The translations under genes and the position numbers were made by a program. The notes beneath the pieces were generated by a model. That model did no database searches and had not been told where the DNA came from. It saw nothing but the letters and a program-made list of their open reading frames with translations. Below, one piece after another: positions 39,993 to 50,028 of a stretch of DNA of 64,000 bases. How positions within the stretch are numbered: position 1 is the first letter of the stretch; every line of letters begins with the position of its first letter. This stretch comes from Liquorilactobacillus cacaonum DSM 21116 (GTDB taxonomy: Bacteria > Bacillota > Bacilli > Lactobacillales > Lactobacillaceae), in the NCBI RefSeq assembly GCF_001436735.1, contig NZ_AYZE01000010.1, forward strand, positions 576 through 64,575, written 5' to 3'.

Positions 39993-41300
39993 ATGAATGC
40001 AGCTAATACTACATTTCTAATTATCTCGTGTGTTTTGGTATTTTTTATGACACCAGGATTAGCTTTTTTTTATGGTGGACTTGTTTCGAAAAAAAATGTT
40101 GTTAATACAATGTTTTCAGTTTTTGTAATTTGTGGAGTTGCTGTTTTATTATATGCAGCAGTTGGATATGAGCTTTCTTTTAATGGTAATATTGGTGGTG
40201 TGATTGGGACAGTTAAACATTTCTTTTTAGACGGTTTAAACTTAGCACAATTACAGTCTAAAGAACTTGGAATCAATGTGGGAACATTTTTATTGTTTCA
40301 GATGATGTTTGCAATTATTACTCCAGCACTTTTTGTTGGAGCTGTTGTTGGAAGAATGAGATTTAATTTTTTACTTGTTTTTATTATTTTGTGGTCAATT
40401 TTTATCTATTATCCAATGGTACATATTGTATGGAGTAGTAATGGCTTGTTAGCATCGTATGGTGTTTTGGATTTTGCTGGAGGAACAGTTGTTCATATTA
40501 ATGCCGGTGTTACAGCACTTGTTTTATCAATCTTTTTAGGCAAGAGAATAAATTTTGGCAAGGAAGAAGCTGCACATTATAATTTGCCATGGGTCTTGTT
40601 GGGTACAACAATACTTTGGATTGGTTGGTATGGATTTAATGCAGGTTCTGCACTTGGAATGACTAATGTTGCTGTCCAAGCATTCTTAACAACAACTGTA
40701 GCAACTGCTGCTGCTTTGGTTGCATGGATGGTTATGGATATGATATTTATCGGGAAACCAACTTTAGCTGGTGCTTGTACTGGAACAGTTTGTGGGCTTG
40801 TTGGGATAACACCTGCTACGGGATTTGTTACCGGTGCTGGTGCCTTTTGGATTGGCGCTTTGAGTGCTATTGTTAGCTATCTATTCATTACCTATATTAA
40901 ACCAAGACTTAAATATGACGATCCATTAGATGCTTTTGGCTGTCATGGCGTTTCAGGAATAGTTGGTTCAATATTGACTGGCGCTTTTGCTAGTAAGGTT
41001 GCGAATAGCTCTATTAGTAATGGCCTATTTTACGGTGGTGGTTTTAGTCAGGTATGGATTCAGATTGTAGGTACCTTGTTCACGATTGTTTTTGTAACAG
41101 TTGTTGCAAGCATTCTAGTATTTATTTTAAAATTATTTATGAAAATTCGTGTGGAAGAAGATGCAGAAATTACAGGTTTGGATCAGGCTGAACATGGAGA
41201 AAATGCTGATTACACTGTTGCTACAAGTAGTTCAGATGTCCAAAAGTATGGTCAGGAATTTCAAGGTCAATTAGCACATTTGAATAATCCGCAAGATTAA
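39993..41300 (+). CDS. amtB: Ammonium transporter
   Basis: 435 aa Amt/Rh channel with 11 predicted membrane helices. Family signatures: FFMTPGLAFFYGGLV at the start, FAGGTVVHINAGVTALV, GWYGFNAGSALG, and DAFGCHGVSGIVGSILTG with the pore histidines. The ATG at 39993 has AGGGGGG upstream. The gene stands alone: no glnK/PII gene follows although the two are usually paired, and a terminator comes directly after. It takes up ammonium under GlnR control. Confidence 0.95.
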   Translation: MNAANTTFLIISCVLVFFMTPGLAFFYGGLVSKKNVVNTMFSVFVICGVAVLLYAAVGYELSFNGNIGGVIGTVKHFFLDGLNLAQLQSKELGINVGTFLLFQMMFAIITPALFVGAVVGRMRFNFLLVFIILWSIFIYYPMVHIVWSSNGLLASYGVLDFAGGTVVHINAGVTALVLSIFLGKRINFGKEEAAHYNLPWVLLGTTILWIGWYGFNAGSALGMTNVAVQAFLTTTVATAAALVAWMVMDMIFIGKPTLAGACTGTVCGLVGITPATGFVTGAGAFWIGALSAIVSYLFITYIKPRLKYDDPLDAFGCHGVSGIVGSILTGAFASKVANSSISNGLFYGGGFSQVWIQIVGTLFTIVFVTVVASILVFILKLFMKIRVEEDAEITGLDQAEHGENADYTVATSSSDVQKYGQEFQGQLAHLNNPQD

Positions 41301-41315
41301 ATTTATATTTTAAAA

Positions 41316-41377
41316 AGGGTTAATGTAACTATCTCGGAAAGTATCTACAGGAGATTGCTATATTAACTCTTTTTTTA
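41316..41377. terminator. Terminator between amtB and the convergent exonuclease
   Basis: GGTTAAT/ATTAACT outer stem with TTTTTTT on the plus strand, between convergent genes. Confidence 0.7.
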
Positions 41378-41388
41378 TTCTTAAAAAG

Positions 41389-41919
41389 TTATTTTGATTT
41401 GATAAAGTCAGATAATGTGGCTACACCGTATTTTTTGAGTTGATATAGTAGAATATTAGCACAGGCTTGGCTGTCATTTAGGGCATTGTGATGGTGATCC
41501 AAAGTAATTCCAAGGTTTGAACATACTGTATTAAGCTTGTAGTTATCCATAGTAAATAAATTTTTAGATGTCGTGAGTGTATCAAGTATCAAATAGTTAG
41601 GAACAGGTAAGTCATAGAATTGAAGTGTATGAGTTAAAACACTGCAATCAAAGCTAGCATTATGTGCAACAACGAGTTTTTCTTTAGAAAAAAAACCGGA
41701 AATATGTGGCCAAAGTTCGGCGAAAGTTGGAGCTGATGAAACTTGTTTTTCGGTGATTCCATGTATTTGAGTATTTTTCCAATAAAATGGAACTTGTGGA
41801 TTTATCAGCGAATAAAGTTCATCAATTATTTGATTGTTTTTGACTACAGTAAGTGCAATCGAACAAGCGCTATTTCTGCTTGAATTGGCTGTTTCAAAAT
41901 CCAGTGCAACAAAATTCAT
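41389..41919 (-). CDS. DEDDh 3'-5' exonuclease (DnaQ-like)
   Basis: 176 aa. Catalytic residues: D7 and E9 in ALDFETAN, D in VAHNASFDCSVL, and H-x(4)-D in HHHNALNDSQA. Proteins of this size in lactobacilli act as stand-alone proofreading or repair exonucleases, separate from PolC. It ends with a terminator shared with amtB and has its own start with AGGAAG upstream. Confidence 0.9.
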   Translation of the reverse strand: MNFVALDFETANSSRNSACSIALTVVKNNQIIDELYSLINPQVPFYWKNTQIHGITEKQVSSAPTFAELWPHISGFFSKEKLVVAHNASFDCSVLTHTLQFYDLPVPNYLILDTLTTSKNLFTMDNYKLNTVCSNLGITLDHHHNALNDSQACANILLYQLKKYGVATLSDFIKSK

Positions 41920-42151
41920 ATTTTAATCTTCCTAACATTAAAAGTTTAGTTATGAGTTAAGTTTAACAGAAAGACTTGATTTATAGAAGAGAGGTGTGAG
42001 AGTCAAATATATTAATATTTGATTAGATAAATGGTTTATTAGCACTATTAGATATGAATTTTTATAAAATAGAAGTAAGGTAACGATTTAAATCTAGTGT
42101 GAATAAAAAAGTGTTAAGATTAATCAAAATAACAAATGAGGAGTCTATAGA

Positions 42152-43057
42152 ATGACAGTAGAACCAAAATTATTTGAAGAAAAATTTGCAGAAGGTAAAA
42201 TTAAAATGGAGGAGCCTTTAGCAAATTATACAAATACGAAAACTGGGGGACCAGCTGAATTTCTTGCATTTCCAACAGAATATAAAGATATTTCTGAGAT
42301 GGTTAACTTGGCAAAAAAATATAAAATTAAAGTGACTATTATTGGGAATGCAAGCAACTTGATTGTTAGGGAAAAAGGCATCAGAGGATTAGTTATAATT
42401 TTGTCTAAAATTAATAAAATTAATGTCGTGGATTATCAGATTAATGCTCAGGCAGGCGCTTCATTAATTGATGTTTCTGAGAGTGGATACAATCATGGCT
42501 TAAGTGGATTAGAATTCGCTGCTGGAATACCAGGGAGCGTGGGCGGAGCAGTTTTTATGAATGCTGGTGCCTATGGCGGAGATATTAGTCAACTTGTTAG
42601 TGAGGTAGAAGTTTTAAACAAAGAAGGTAAAATAATAAGATACAATAACGAACAAATGAAGTTCTCTTACAGACATAGTAGAATCCAAGAAGAAGAAGAT
42701 ATTGTTTTAAGTGCAAGTTTTAGTTTAAAAAAAGGTGAAAAAAAAGACATTCGAGAAAAAATGGATGAATTTAATTTTTTAAGGGCTGCGAAACAACCAC
42801 TTGAATATCCTTCTTGTGGTAGTGTTTTTAAAAGACCTGCTGGGTACTATACCGGTAAGCTAATTCATGATGCTGGATTACAGGGATTTATGATAGGTGG
42901 TGCGCAAATTTCTTTAAAGCATGCAGGATTTATTGTTAATCGTGGGAATGCAACTGCTTCTGACTATATCGCAGTGATAAATCATGTAAAGAAAATTATT
43001 AAACAAAAATTTAAAGTGGAGTTACAAACAGAAGTAAGAATCATTGGTGAAAAATAA
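42152..43057 (+). CDS. murB: UDP-N-acetylenolpyruvoylglucosamine reductase
   Basis: 301 aa FAD enzyme that reduces enolpyruvyl-UDP-GlcNAc to UDP-MurNAc in peptidoglycan synthesis. The FAD domain has NTKTGGPAEFLAFP, IIGNASNLIV, and GLEFAAGIPGSVGGAVFMNAG in segments. The catalytic Ser is in PSCGSVFKRP. The C-terminal domain has HAGFIVNRGNATASD and ends TEVRIIGEK. The ribosome binding site is GAGGAG. Single-gene transcript with a terminator. Confidence 0.96.
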   Translation: MTVEPKLFEEKFAEGKIKMEEPLANYTNTKTGGPAEFLAFPTEYKDISEMVNLAKKYKIKVTIIGNASNLIVREKGIRGLVIILSKINKINVVDYQINAQAGASLIDVSESGYNHGLSGLEFAAGIPGSVGGAVFMNAGAYGGDISQLVSEVEVLNKEGKIIRYNNEQMKFSYRHSRIQEEEDIVLSASFSLKKGEKKDIREKMDEFNFLRAAKQPLEYPSCGSVFKRPAGYYTGKLIHDAGLQGFMIGGAQISLKHAGFIVNRGNATASDYIAVINHVKKIIKQKFKVELQTEVRIIGEK

Positions 43058-43064
43058 GTTAAGT

Positions 43065-43103
43065 AGGAGTTTTGCAAAAACATTAGCAGACTCCTTTTTT
43101 TTT
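43065..43103 (+). terminator. Terminator of murB
   Basis: AGGAGT/ACTCCT stem followed by TTTTTTTT. Confidence 0.85.
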
Positions 43104-43145
43104 AGTCAACTTTTTGTAATAATAATAGATGGAGGTGTTAGATGA

Positions 43146-45260
43146 ATGTCGATTGTTGAGACAGTTATAGGGCTCGTATTATTAGTTTTATTATCAAACC
43201 TAATAAATCATTATTTTAAATATATTCCAGTTAGCTTAATTCAAATTGCCTTAGGCACACTTGCTGCACTTATTTTTAATGTAAAAATTGATTTAGAATC
43301 TAGCTGGTTTTTGCTACTTTTTATCGCACCATTATTGTACAATGATGGACGAAAATTTCCGAAAGAAGAGTTATGGAAGTTAAAGGGAGCTATTTTTAAT
43401 AATGCAATTATTTTAGTTTTTATTACAATGATTATTGGTGGATATTTAATACATCTAATAATACCAGCATTACCTCTTCCAGTTGGAATAGCACTAGCTG
43501 CAATTTTAGCACCAACTGATCCAGTTGCTGTACATTCAATATCTAAACAAGTTAAATTGCCTGACAGTATTCTGCACCTAGTGAGTGGAGAGAGTTTGAT
43601 TAATGATGCCAGTGGCCTTATTGGATTTAAATATGCAGTGATGGTGGCAGTTACTGGATATTTTTCGTTGAAGACAGCAGTCGTAGAGCTATTTTATTTT
43701 GGAATAGTCGGTTTTATTTCTGGTTTTGTGTTAATAACAATTGTTGTATTAATTATTGAATGGCTAATTGTAAAAGGATTTAATGATGTCGTATTCAACA
43801 CGGTACTTCAATTGTGTGTACCATTTATTATATATCTATTAACAGAAGAATCTTTTCATGCTTCTGGTGTGATAGCAGTAGTTGTTGCAGGTGTTGTATT
43901 TGCTTCAAAGCGTAATTCTTTTATCAGAATACAACCAGAGATTAATATTGTTAGCGAAAGAATGTGGGATTTAATTGTTTATTTACTAAACGGTATAATG
44001 TTCACAATTTTAGGAGTGGAGCTCCCAGTTGCAATGAGAGGAACAATTGAGAATGAAGATGTAAATACCTTCTCAGCGATATTCTTTGTTTTTTTAATGT
44101 GGTTAATACTTTTATTAATTAGAATGATTTGGACTTATTGCTATCAACTTTTTACAGGAGATGCAAGAGAAAAATCGGTTAAGGAAAGGCTAAAAGTTGC
44201 TTTGTTATCTGGAATTTCAGGTGTTCGTGGAGCAATCACAATGGCTGGTGCGCTTACAATTCCAACACAAGTCGCCTCTGGTGAACCCTTTCCAGAACGA
44301 TCATTGGTTCTTTTTATTGCAGCTGGTGTCATTATATTAAGTATGGTTGCAGCAATAGTAGTTTTACCATTTATTTCAGGAGATAGTGCCTTAGAAACTC
44401 GTGGTGGGTTAGGTGATTTGGATGCCAGTAAAGTCTTAGAAACATCTAGCGATGATGAGGAAGAAGAACAACCAGAAATTAATAGCAATAAAGCAAAATT
44501 GTATATTCTTAAAACTGCAGTTCGAAGTATAGAAGAACAACGGCGTGGAGGCAATGAATTAGCTGTCTATCATTTGATTTTAGAATATCAGTTTATGATA
44601 AAAAGACTTGAAATAAATGAATATACTGATGATCTAACAGCTGCAGCTACTTCAGATGAGATTAAATTACATAAAGTAGCTTTGAGAGGGCAAATAAAGG
44701 AATTAGAAAGGCTTAGACAGTCAAATCAAATTCATGAGAAAGTCTATCATAAATTTAATAGGTCGCTAAAAGGCCAAATAAAACAGGCTGATTACAAAGC
44801 AAAAGTTCAGCAAGAATGGCCTTTTCCAACTGTTATTGAATCAATAAGAAAATTTTGGCGCTCGATATCACTTTGGATTGGTGTAAGACAGGATGAAAAA
44901 TACGGGGTAGAAGTTAGACTTGTCGAACGTTCAATTGCTAAAGCAGCAATTAAATCACTTTCTGAATATATAAAGAATCCAGAGGTCAATGAAAAGAAAA
45001 TAAATCGTGAAGTAATATATCACATGATTATTACTTATAGAAGTACAATTGAAAAGCAAAAGAGCAAAGATGAACCAACAGGTGGTGATTATCAAGAGCA
45101 GATAAGAAAACTAAGATTTATATCCATTGCCGCACAAAGAACTGCGTTACAGTATTTGGTAGAGCAAGGGTATATTAATCATCAAGCAGCAATTAGTTTA
45201 AGACAATACATTAATCATGAAGAAAGCTTGAATTTACGGGCTGCTACATTACCAAATTAA
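43146..45260 (+). CDS. CPA1-family Na+(K+)/H+ antiporter
   Basis: 704 aa. About 11-12 membrane helices fill residues 1-410, with the CPA1 motifs AAILAPTDPVAVHSI and SGESLINDASGLIGFKY (the ND pair of the ion site) and SGVRGAITMAGAL. A cytoplasmic helical tail of about 280 residues follows, rich in Glu/Arg/Lys, likely regulatory. Involved in pH and sodium homeostasis. The ATG at 43146 is 9 nt from GGAGG; an overlapping ATG at 43142 is out of frame. Confidence 0.93.
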   Translation: MSIVETVIGLVLLVLLSNLINHYFKYIPVSLIQIALGTLAALIFNVKIDLESSWFLLLFIAPLLYNDGRKFPKEELWKLKGAIFNNAIILVFITMIIGGYLIHLIIPALPLPVGIALAAILAPTDPVAVHSISKQVKLPDSILHLVSGESLINDASGLIGFKYAVMVAVTGYFSLKTAVVELFYFGIVGFISGFVLITIVVLIIEWLIVKGFNDVVFNTVLQLCVPFIIYLLTEESFHASGVIAVVVAGVVFASKRNSFIRIQPEINIVSERMWDLIVYLLNGIMFTILGVELPVAMRGTIENEDVNTFSAIFFVFLMWLILLLIRMIWTYCYQLFTGDAREKSVKERLKVALLSGISGVRGAITMAGALTIPTQVASGEPFPERSLVLFIAAGVIILSMVAAIVVLPFISGDSALETRGGLGDLDASKVLETSSDDEEEEQPEINSNKAKLYILKTAVRSIEEQRRGGNELAVYHLILEYQFMIKRLEINEYTDDLTAAATSDEIKLHKVALRGQIKELERLRQSNQIHEKVYHKFNRSLKGQIKQADYKAKVQQEWPFPTVIESIRKFWRSISLWIGVRQDEKYGVEVRLVERSIAKAAIKSLSEYIKNPEVNEKKINREVIYHMIITYRSTIEKQKSKDEPTGGDYQEQIRKLRFISIAAQRTALQYLVEQGYINHQAAISLRQYINHEESLNLRAATLPN

Positions 45261-45283
45261 TAAAAATTATGATGTTTAAAATA

Positions 45284-45337
45284 AAAATCAAGGAGAAGTT
45301 CAAAAAGTATCTTTTGAGTTGCTCCTTGATTTTTTTC
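45284..45337. terminator. Terminator between antiporter and DUF1361 gene
   Basis: AAAATCAAGGAG/CTCCTTGATTTT with an inner GTTCAAAA/TTTTGAG stem and T-run. It works for both convergent genes. Confidence 0.88.
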
Positions 45338-45427
45338 ATTTGGTGTAAACGATCTCCATAAATTGGGACTTACCAAGCACTAGTCAAATATTCAAATTAT
45401 AGAATTATCTCTTGCTATTGTTCGGTA

Positions 45428-46126
45428 TTATTTTTGGGAGCTACTTCGGTTTTCCTTTATTAATTTTTGATTATTAGCTAAAGAATTCCGAGTAATTGCA
45501 AAAGCAAAAAAGAAAATTAATTGGATAATTGTCATAAAGCCAATGAAAACAAGCATTTTTGGATTCCACATTTGAATGATTTGAGGTATAACCTGTTTAG
45601 GATCAATAAAGAGATATGCTGTATGCAATCTTAGGAATCTTCCAATATAAATACCAATTGAAGAAAATATTATCAAAGTTAACACGAGGATAATTTTATT
45701 GTGTTTTGACCAAAGTTTAAATTTAATTAAGATAATATCTGCTACATGTTCTAAGCTCCAAAAGCCCATTAAAGAGCAACCAAAAGCACTCGCTACTAAA
45801 TTTGTAAATTTTAACCACAAGTGTAGATTGAATTCCATGAGGCCCGTGGAACTATTATAAGGGTCCAACATAGCAAGATGAAAAAGATCTGTTATGACAT
45901 AAGGAGCATTTGGATAAAACAAAAGCCATAAAATTATTAATGTGACCAGTGTTGGCTTTTTCTTTTGAATATCGATATGCATTGCTAATTCAATAGGAAT
46001 ATAGCCTAAAAATGTGTTTAACAAAAGGAAACTATACACTTCATGATGTGATGCTACTGTCAAATAGATATACAGCATATAAATGTAAAAAGCAAAACGG
46101 ACAATCCATTTATTTAATGTTGACAT
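45428..46126 (-). CDS. DUF1361 membrane protein
   Basis: 232 aa with about six membrane helices. The signature FLGYIPIELAMHI, then WLLFYPNAPYVITDLFHL, is the conserved core of DUF1361 proteins of Firmicutes, whose role is unknown. The ATG at 46126 follows AGGTG; a GTG three codons earlier lies in that site. It is convergent with the antiporter and divergent from cdaA. Confidence 0.85.
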   Translation of the reverse strand: MSTLNKWIVRFAFYIYMLYIYLTVASHHEVYSFLLLNTFLGYIPIELAMHIDIQKKKPTLVTLIILWLLFYPNAPYVITDLFHLAMLDPYNSSTGLMEFNLHLWLKFTNLVASAFGCSLMGFWSLEHVADIILIKFKLWSKHNKIILVLTLIIFSSIGIYIGRFLRLHTAYLFIDPKQVIPQIIQMWNPKMLVFIGFMTIIQLIFFFAFAITRNSLANNQKLIKENRSSSQK

Positions 46127-46280
46127 AAAATTCACCTAATTTCTATTAAATACAATAATACATAATAATTAGAAAAAAAAGAAGGTTTAATATAGATTTT
46201 GGGGATTTTTTAACTATTTGTTGCTTAACTGAAAGTCAGATATTTGTGCTATAATTAATTTAAATTTCTTAGGAGGTAAA

Positions 46281-47126
46281 ATGATGAGTATTGCATGGGG
46301 CAGCCTTTTCTCATGGCAAATTGTAGCAAATATAGTAGATATTTTAGTTGTGTGGTATGTTATATATAAATTAATGATGCTACTTAGAGGAACTAAAGCG
46401 GTCCAATTGTTCAGGGGTGTAATTGTAATAATTGTAATAAAATTAATAAGTTGGTTTTTTGATTTGCAAATGGTTTCTTGGGTGACTGATCAAATAATTA
46501 ATTGGGGTTTTATTGCAATTATAATTATTTTTCAACCTGAAATTCGTCGCGGTCTCGAACATCTTGGTAGAGGGTCTATTTTTTTTCATAATAAGAAACA
46601 AAATGAAAATGAAAAAAATATGATTAAAGCATTAGATACAGCAATTCAATATATGTCAAAGCGACGAATAGGAGCATTAATGACAATACAAAAAAAGACT
46701 GGATTGGAGGATTACATTGAAACAGGCATCAGCCTTGATGCGGATATAACGGGAGCATTGTTAATTAATATATTTATACCAAACACACCCTTACATGATG
46801 GTGCGGTAATCATTAGGGAAAATAAAATAGCTGTAGCTGCTGCTTATTTACCACTTTCAGAAAGTAATCTAATCCCTAAGGCATTGGGTACTAGGCATAG
46901 GGCAGCAGTTGGAATTAGTGAAGTTACAGATGCACTTACAATAGTTGTCTCGGAAGAGACTGGTGGAGTAACGATTACTAAAAATAATGAATTGTTAAGA
47001 GATTTAACACGAGAAGATTATTTGAAACTTTTAAATAAAGAATTTATAGTAGAAAATGAAAATAGAAAAGAAAACAAACTTTTTGCTTTTCTGGTTAATG
47101 TGTTTGAGGGAGGAAAGAAAAAATGA
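46281..47126 (+). CDS. cdaA: Diadenylate cyclase CdaA
   Basis: 281 aa. Three N-terminal membrane helices are followed by the DAC domain with the catalytic DGA (PLHDGAVII) and RHR (GTRHRAAVG) motifs. Makes c-di-AMP from two ATP, the essential messenger for potassium and osmotic balance. Promoter: extended -10 TGCTATAAT ending at 46255. Its stop overlaps the cdaR start (ATGA), and glmM follows, the conserved operon in Firmicutes. Confidence 0.97.
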   Translation: MMSIAWGSLFSWQIVANIVDILVVWYVIYKLMMLLRGTKAVQLFRGVIVIIVIKLISWFFDLQMVSWVTDQIINWGFIAIIIIFQPEIRRGLEHLGRGSIFFHNKKQNENEKNMIKALDTAIQYMSKRRIGALMTIQKKTGLEDYIETGISLDADITGALLINIFIPNTPLHDGAVIIRENKIAVAAAYLPLSESNLIPKALGTRHRAAVGISEVTDALTIVVSEETGGVTITKNNELLRDLTREDYLKLLNKEFIVENENRKENKLFAFLVNVFEGGKKK

Positions 47127-48208
47127 ATTTCAATAAATTTTTCGATTCTCCTCTTTTCTATAAAATAGTTGCGTTAGTATTTGCAGTTTTGCTTTTTTCT
47201 TACACAAACGAAGATAAATTGAGTAGCACTAGGAATAATACGGACTCTACAATGCTTGCAAACGCATCGGCAACTATGAAAGTTGGACTGCAACTAGAAG
47301 TTAATAGCAATAAATATTTTGTTACTGGATATCCGGAGAATGTGAAGGTTAAAGTTTCGGGCTCAAAGGCAATGATTACTACACTTACAAATACTCGGAA
47401 TTTTAAAATTTACGCTGATTTAACTGATTTAAAGGCAGGTACTCATGAAGTGACACTAAAGCAATCGGGACTAAACAGTGATGTTGATTATACAATTAGC
47501 CCTCGAAAAATCAAAGTGACGATAAGCCCTAGAAAAACTAAGTCATTTCCCGTGCAGGTAAGTTATGATAGGCAAAGAGTAGCTAATAATTATAAAATTG
47601 GGAGTTCAACAGCAAGTCCAGATGTTGTTAGTGTTACAGGAGCAGCATCACAAGTTGATAAAATAGCAGATGTTGTCGCGGCAGTTCAGTTATCTAAGGG
47701 CAAAAAACAAACATTTAATCAGTCTGTTTTGTTGCAAGCAATAGATGATAAGGGTAAAATTCTCAACGTGGTAATTTCGCCACAAACTGTAAATGTTAAA
47801 ATCCCAATCTACAGTGAAGTTACTACCAAAAAGGTCCCAATACAATTTATTGCGAGTGGTAACGGAGAGGCTAATAAAAATTACAATTTCAGTAGTTCGA
47901 TAAAAACAGTGACTCTTTCTGGAACAAAAAGCCAGCTAGATGGTGTTTCTTCGTATAAAGTAACAGTTCCAATCGGAGGAATTTCGAGTACTACAACTAA
48001 AAACATTACACTTTCTTCATTAAATAATGGAGTAGCAATTGTTCAACCAAAAAGTTTAGATGTTAAAATTAGTGTTACTGATGATACTTCTTCGCAAACT
48101 GATAACTCGGTAAGTGAGACGTCTAGTTCATCTGCAACGTCCAGTGAGTCTAATTTGGAAAGTAATACTCAAACATCTTCACAGAGTTCAGCGAGTAATG
48201 GGGATTAA
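47123..48208 (+). CDS. cdaR: CdaA regulator CdaR (YbbR-domain protein)
   Basis: 361 aa. One N-terminal membrane helix (FYKIVALVFAVLLFSYTNE) is followed by extracellular YbbR repeats (for example FKIYADLTDLKAGTHEV, VQLSKGKKQTFNQSVLL) and a Ser/Thr-rich tail. Known to bind CdaA and tune its activity. Coupled to cdaA by a 4-nt overlap. Confidence 0.95.
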   Translation: MNFNKFFDSPLFYKIVALVFAVLLFSYTNEDKLSSTRNNTDSTMLANASATMKVGLQLEVNSNKYFVTGYPENVKVKVSGSKAMITTLTNTRNFKIYADLTDLKAGTHEVTLKQSGLNSDVDYTISPRKIKVTISPRKTKSFPVQVSYDRQRVANNYKIGSSTASPDVVSVTGAASQVDKIADVVAAVQLSKGKKQTFNQSVLLQAIDDKGKILNVVISPQTVNVKIPIYSEVTTKKVPIQFIASGNGEANKNYNFSSSIKTVTLSGTKSQLDGVSSYKVTVPIGGISSTTTKNITLSSLNNGVAIVQPKSLDVKISVTDDTSSQTDNSVSETSSSSATSSESNLESNTQTSSQSSASNGD

Positions 48209-48244
48209 TAAATAAAATTAGTAGTGAAATGAGGATTATTTAAA

Positions 48245-49594
48245 ATGAAATATTTTGGTACAGATGGTGTAAGAGGTATTGCTAACAAAGAGCTGAGCCC
48301 AGAGCTTGCCTTTAAATTGGGACGTTGCGGTGGTTATGTGTTAACTAAGCATGCAAGTGATACTAAGCCACCTAGGGTTCTGGTAGCACGCGATACAAGA
48401 ATTTCTGGGCAAATGTTGGAACAGGCTTTGATTGCTGGGTTACTTTCAGTAGGGATTGAAGTATTTTCATTAGGGGTTATTACAACACCTGGGGTCGCCT
48501 ATTTAGTAAGAGTTCAAGATGCTGATGCAGGCATTATGATTTCAGCATCGCACAATCCTGTGGAGGATAATGGAATTAAGTTTTTTGGTGGTGATGGATA
48601 TAAACTTTCGGATGAAAAAGAAGCTGAGATAGAAGAACTTTTAGAAGAAGAAGTAGATAATCTACCACGACCATCTGCAAACGGGCTTGGAACGTTAAGC
48701 GATTATCATGAAGGCGTATTGAAGTATACACAATTTTTGGAGCAAACCATTCCAGATAACTTAGAAGGAATTCATATTGCAGTTGATGGTGCAAATGGGG
48801 CTACAAGTGGACTTATTTCAAGACTATTTGCAGATTTAAATGTGGATTTTGATACCATGGCAACTGAACCTGATGGCTTAAATATAAATAAAGCTGTGGG
48901 ATCGACACATCCTGAAGAATTAGCAAAGTTTGTTGTTGAAAAGGGAGCACAACTGGGAGTCGCTTTTGATGGTGATGGGGACAGATGTATTGCAGTTGAT
49001 GAATTAGGTAATATTGTTGATGGCGATAAAATTATGTATATTTGTGGTAAATACTTAAGTGAACGTGGAAGATTAAAAAAAGATACAATTGTGACAACAG
49101 TTATGAGTAATATCGGTTTATACAAGGCAATGGAAAAGCAAAATTTACAATCTGTCAAAACAAAAGTTGGAGACCGTTACGTAGTGGAAGAGATGTGCAA
49201 GTCTGGCTATAATCTTGGGGGAGAGCAATCTGGGCATGTTGTTTTTTTAGATTTTAATACAACAGGTGATGGGATGCTTACAGCTTTACAACTACTTAAT
49301 GTAGTTCAAAAGACAGGAAAGAAATTATCAGAGCTAGCTAGTGAAGTGATAACTTATCCGCAAGAATTGATTAATGTAAAGGTAACGGATAAAAAAATAG
49401 CTTTGGAAAATATGGCAATAAAAAAAGTAATTGCTGATGTTCAAACGGCTATGGGGTCTGAAGGGCGTGTATTAGTACGACCTAGTGGGACGGAAAATCT
49501 TTTAAGAGTAATGGCAGAGGCCGAAACTAAAGAAAAGGTTCATGAATACGTAATGAAAATTGTCGATGTCGTTAATGCAGAAATGGGTATTTAG
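48245..49594 (+). CDS. glmM: Phosphoglucosamine mutase
   Basis: 449 aa. Converts glucosamine-6-P to glucosamine-1-P for UDP-GlcNAc. Motifs: [14 protein letters not shown] start, catalytic serine loop ISASHNP, metal loop FDGDGDRC, and the phosphate-binding [12 protein letters not shown]. It is third in the cdaA-cdaR-glmM operon; GlmM is known to inhibit CdaA, linking wall synthesis to c-di-AMP. Confidence 0.98.
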   Translation: MKYFGTDGVRGIANKELSPELAFKLGRCGGYVLTKHASDTKPPRVLVARDTRISGQMLEQALIAGLLSVGIEVFSLGVITTPGVAYLVRVQDADAGIMISASHNPVEDNGIKFFGGDGYKLSDEKEAEIEELLEEEVDNLPRPSANGLGTLSDYHEGVLKYTQFLEQTIPDNLEGIHIAVDGANGATSGLISRLFADLNVDFDTMATEPDGLNINKAVGSTHPEELAKFVVEKGAQLGVAFDGDGDRCIAVDELGNIVDGDKIMYICGKYLSERGRLKKDTIVTTVMSNIGLYKAMEKQNLQSVKTKVGDRYVVEEMCKSGYNLGGEQSGHVVFLDFNTTGDGMLTALQLLNVVQKTGKKLSELASEVITYPQELINVKVTDKKIALENMAIKKVIADVQTAMGSEGRVLVRPSGTENLLRVMAEAETKEKVHEYVMKIVDVVNAEMGI

Positions 49595-49620
49595 ATTAAA
49601 TTTTAATTGGTAGTATCAAA

Positions 49621-49660
49621 AAAGATTAACCAAGGTTTTATTCTTGGCTAATCTTTTTTT
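49621..49660. terminator. Terminator of the cdaA-cdaR-glmM operon
   Basis: AAAGATTA...CCAAG/CTTGG...TAATCTTT, then TTTTT. It also lies at the end of the convergent small gene. Confidence 0.88.
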
Positions 49661-49910
49661 AGTTAACAAAGAAATTTATTCCGACATTAATTAAGCGCAA
49701 AAGTAAATATAGTATAAGAGAAATAAAAATATAAAATAAGACAATTAAAATTAAAGGAATAAACCAATATTTAGTTTGAAATAACATAAAACCTATGTTC
49801 AAAATTTTGAGTGTTGCACTGTATTGACTTAAAATAGAAATAATAAATCTCATAAGACATAAGATTGCGCCTAAAAAAAAACTGAATTTAAATTGTTTTG
49901 AATTTATCAA
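49659..49910 (-). CDS. Small membrane protein, uncertain
   Basis: 83 aa from TTG with GGGGGA about 12 nt upstream. Two or three hydrophobic helices, including FFLGAILCLMRFIISIL and WFIPLILIVLFYIFISL. No family recognised. The hydrophobic pattern and clean frame support coding, but the start is weak and the composition is very A/T-rich. Confidence 0.45.
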   Translation of the reverse strand: MINSKQFKFSFFLGAILCLMRFIISILSQYSATLKILNIGFMLFQTKYWFIPLILIVLFYIFISLILYLLLRLINVGINFFVN

Positions 49911-49993
49911 GTTAATAATCCCCCGATGAAATAAGATTGAACAGTTAACTTACAGTATATTCCAAAAAAAAAATAAAAAAAGTGATAAGTTTG

Positions 49994-50022
49994 TTGACAA
50001 CGCTTACAAAAGGAAGTAATAT
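49994..50022 (+). promoter_or_regulatory. Promoter with CcpA cre site
   Basis: -35 TTGACA (49994-49999) and -10 TAATAT (50017-50022), 17-bp spacing. TTGACAACGCTTACAA (49994-50009) matches the cre consensus WTGNNARCGNWWWCAW at every position, so CcpA should repress it on preferred sugars. Confidence 0.8.
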
Positions 50023-50028
50023 AACTTA

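Noticed and set aside
44144..44554. Minus-strand open frame inside the antiporter gene
   Set aside because: Shadow of a well-supported CPA1 gene, Ser/Ala/Pro-rich and without start signals.
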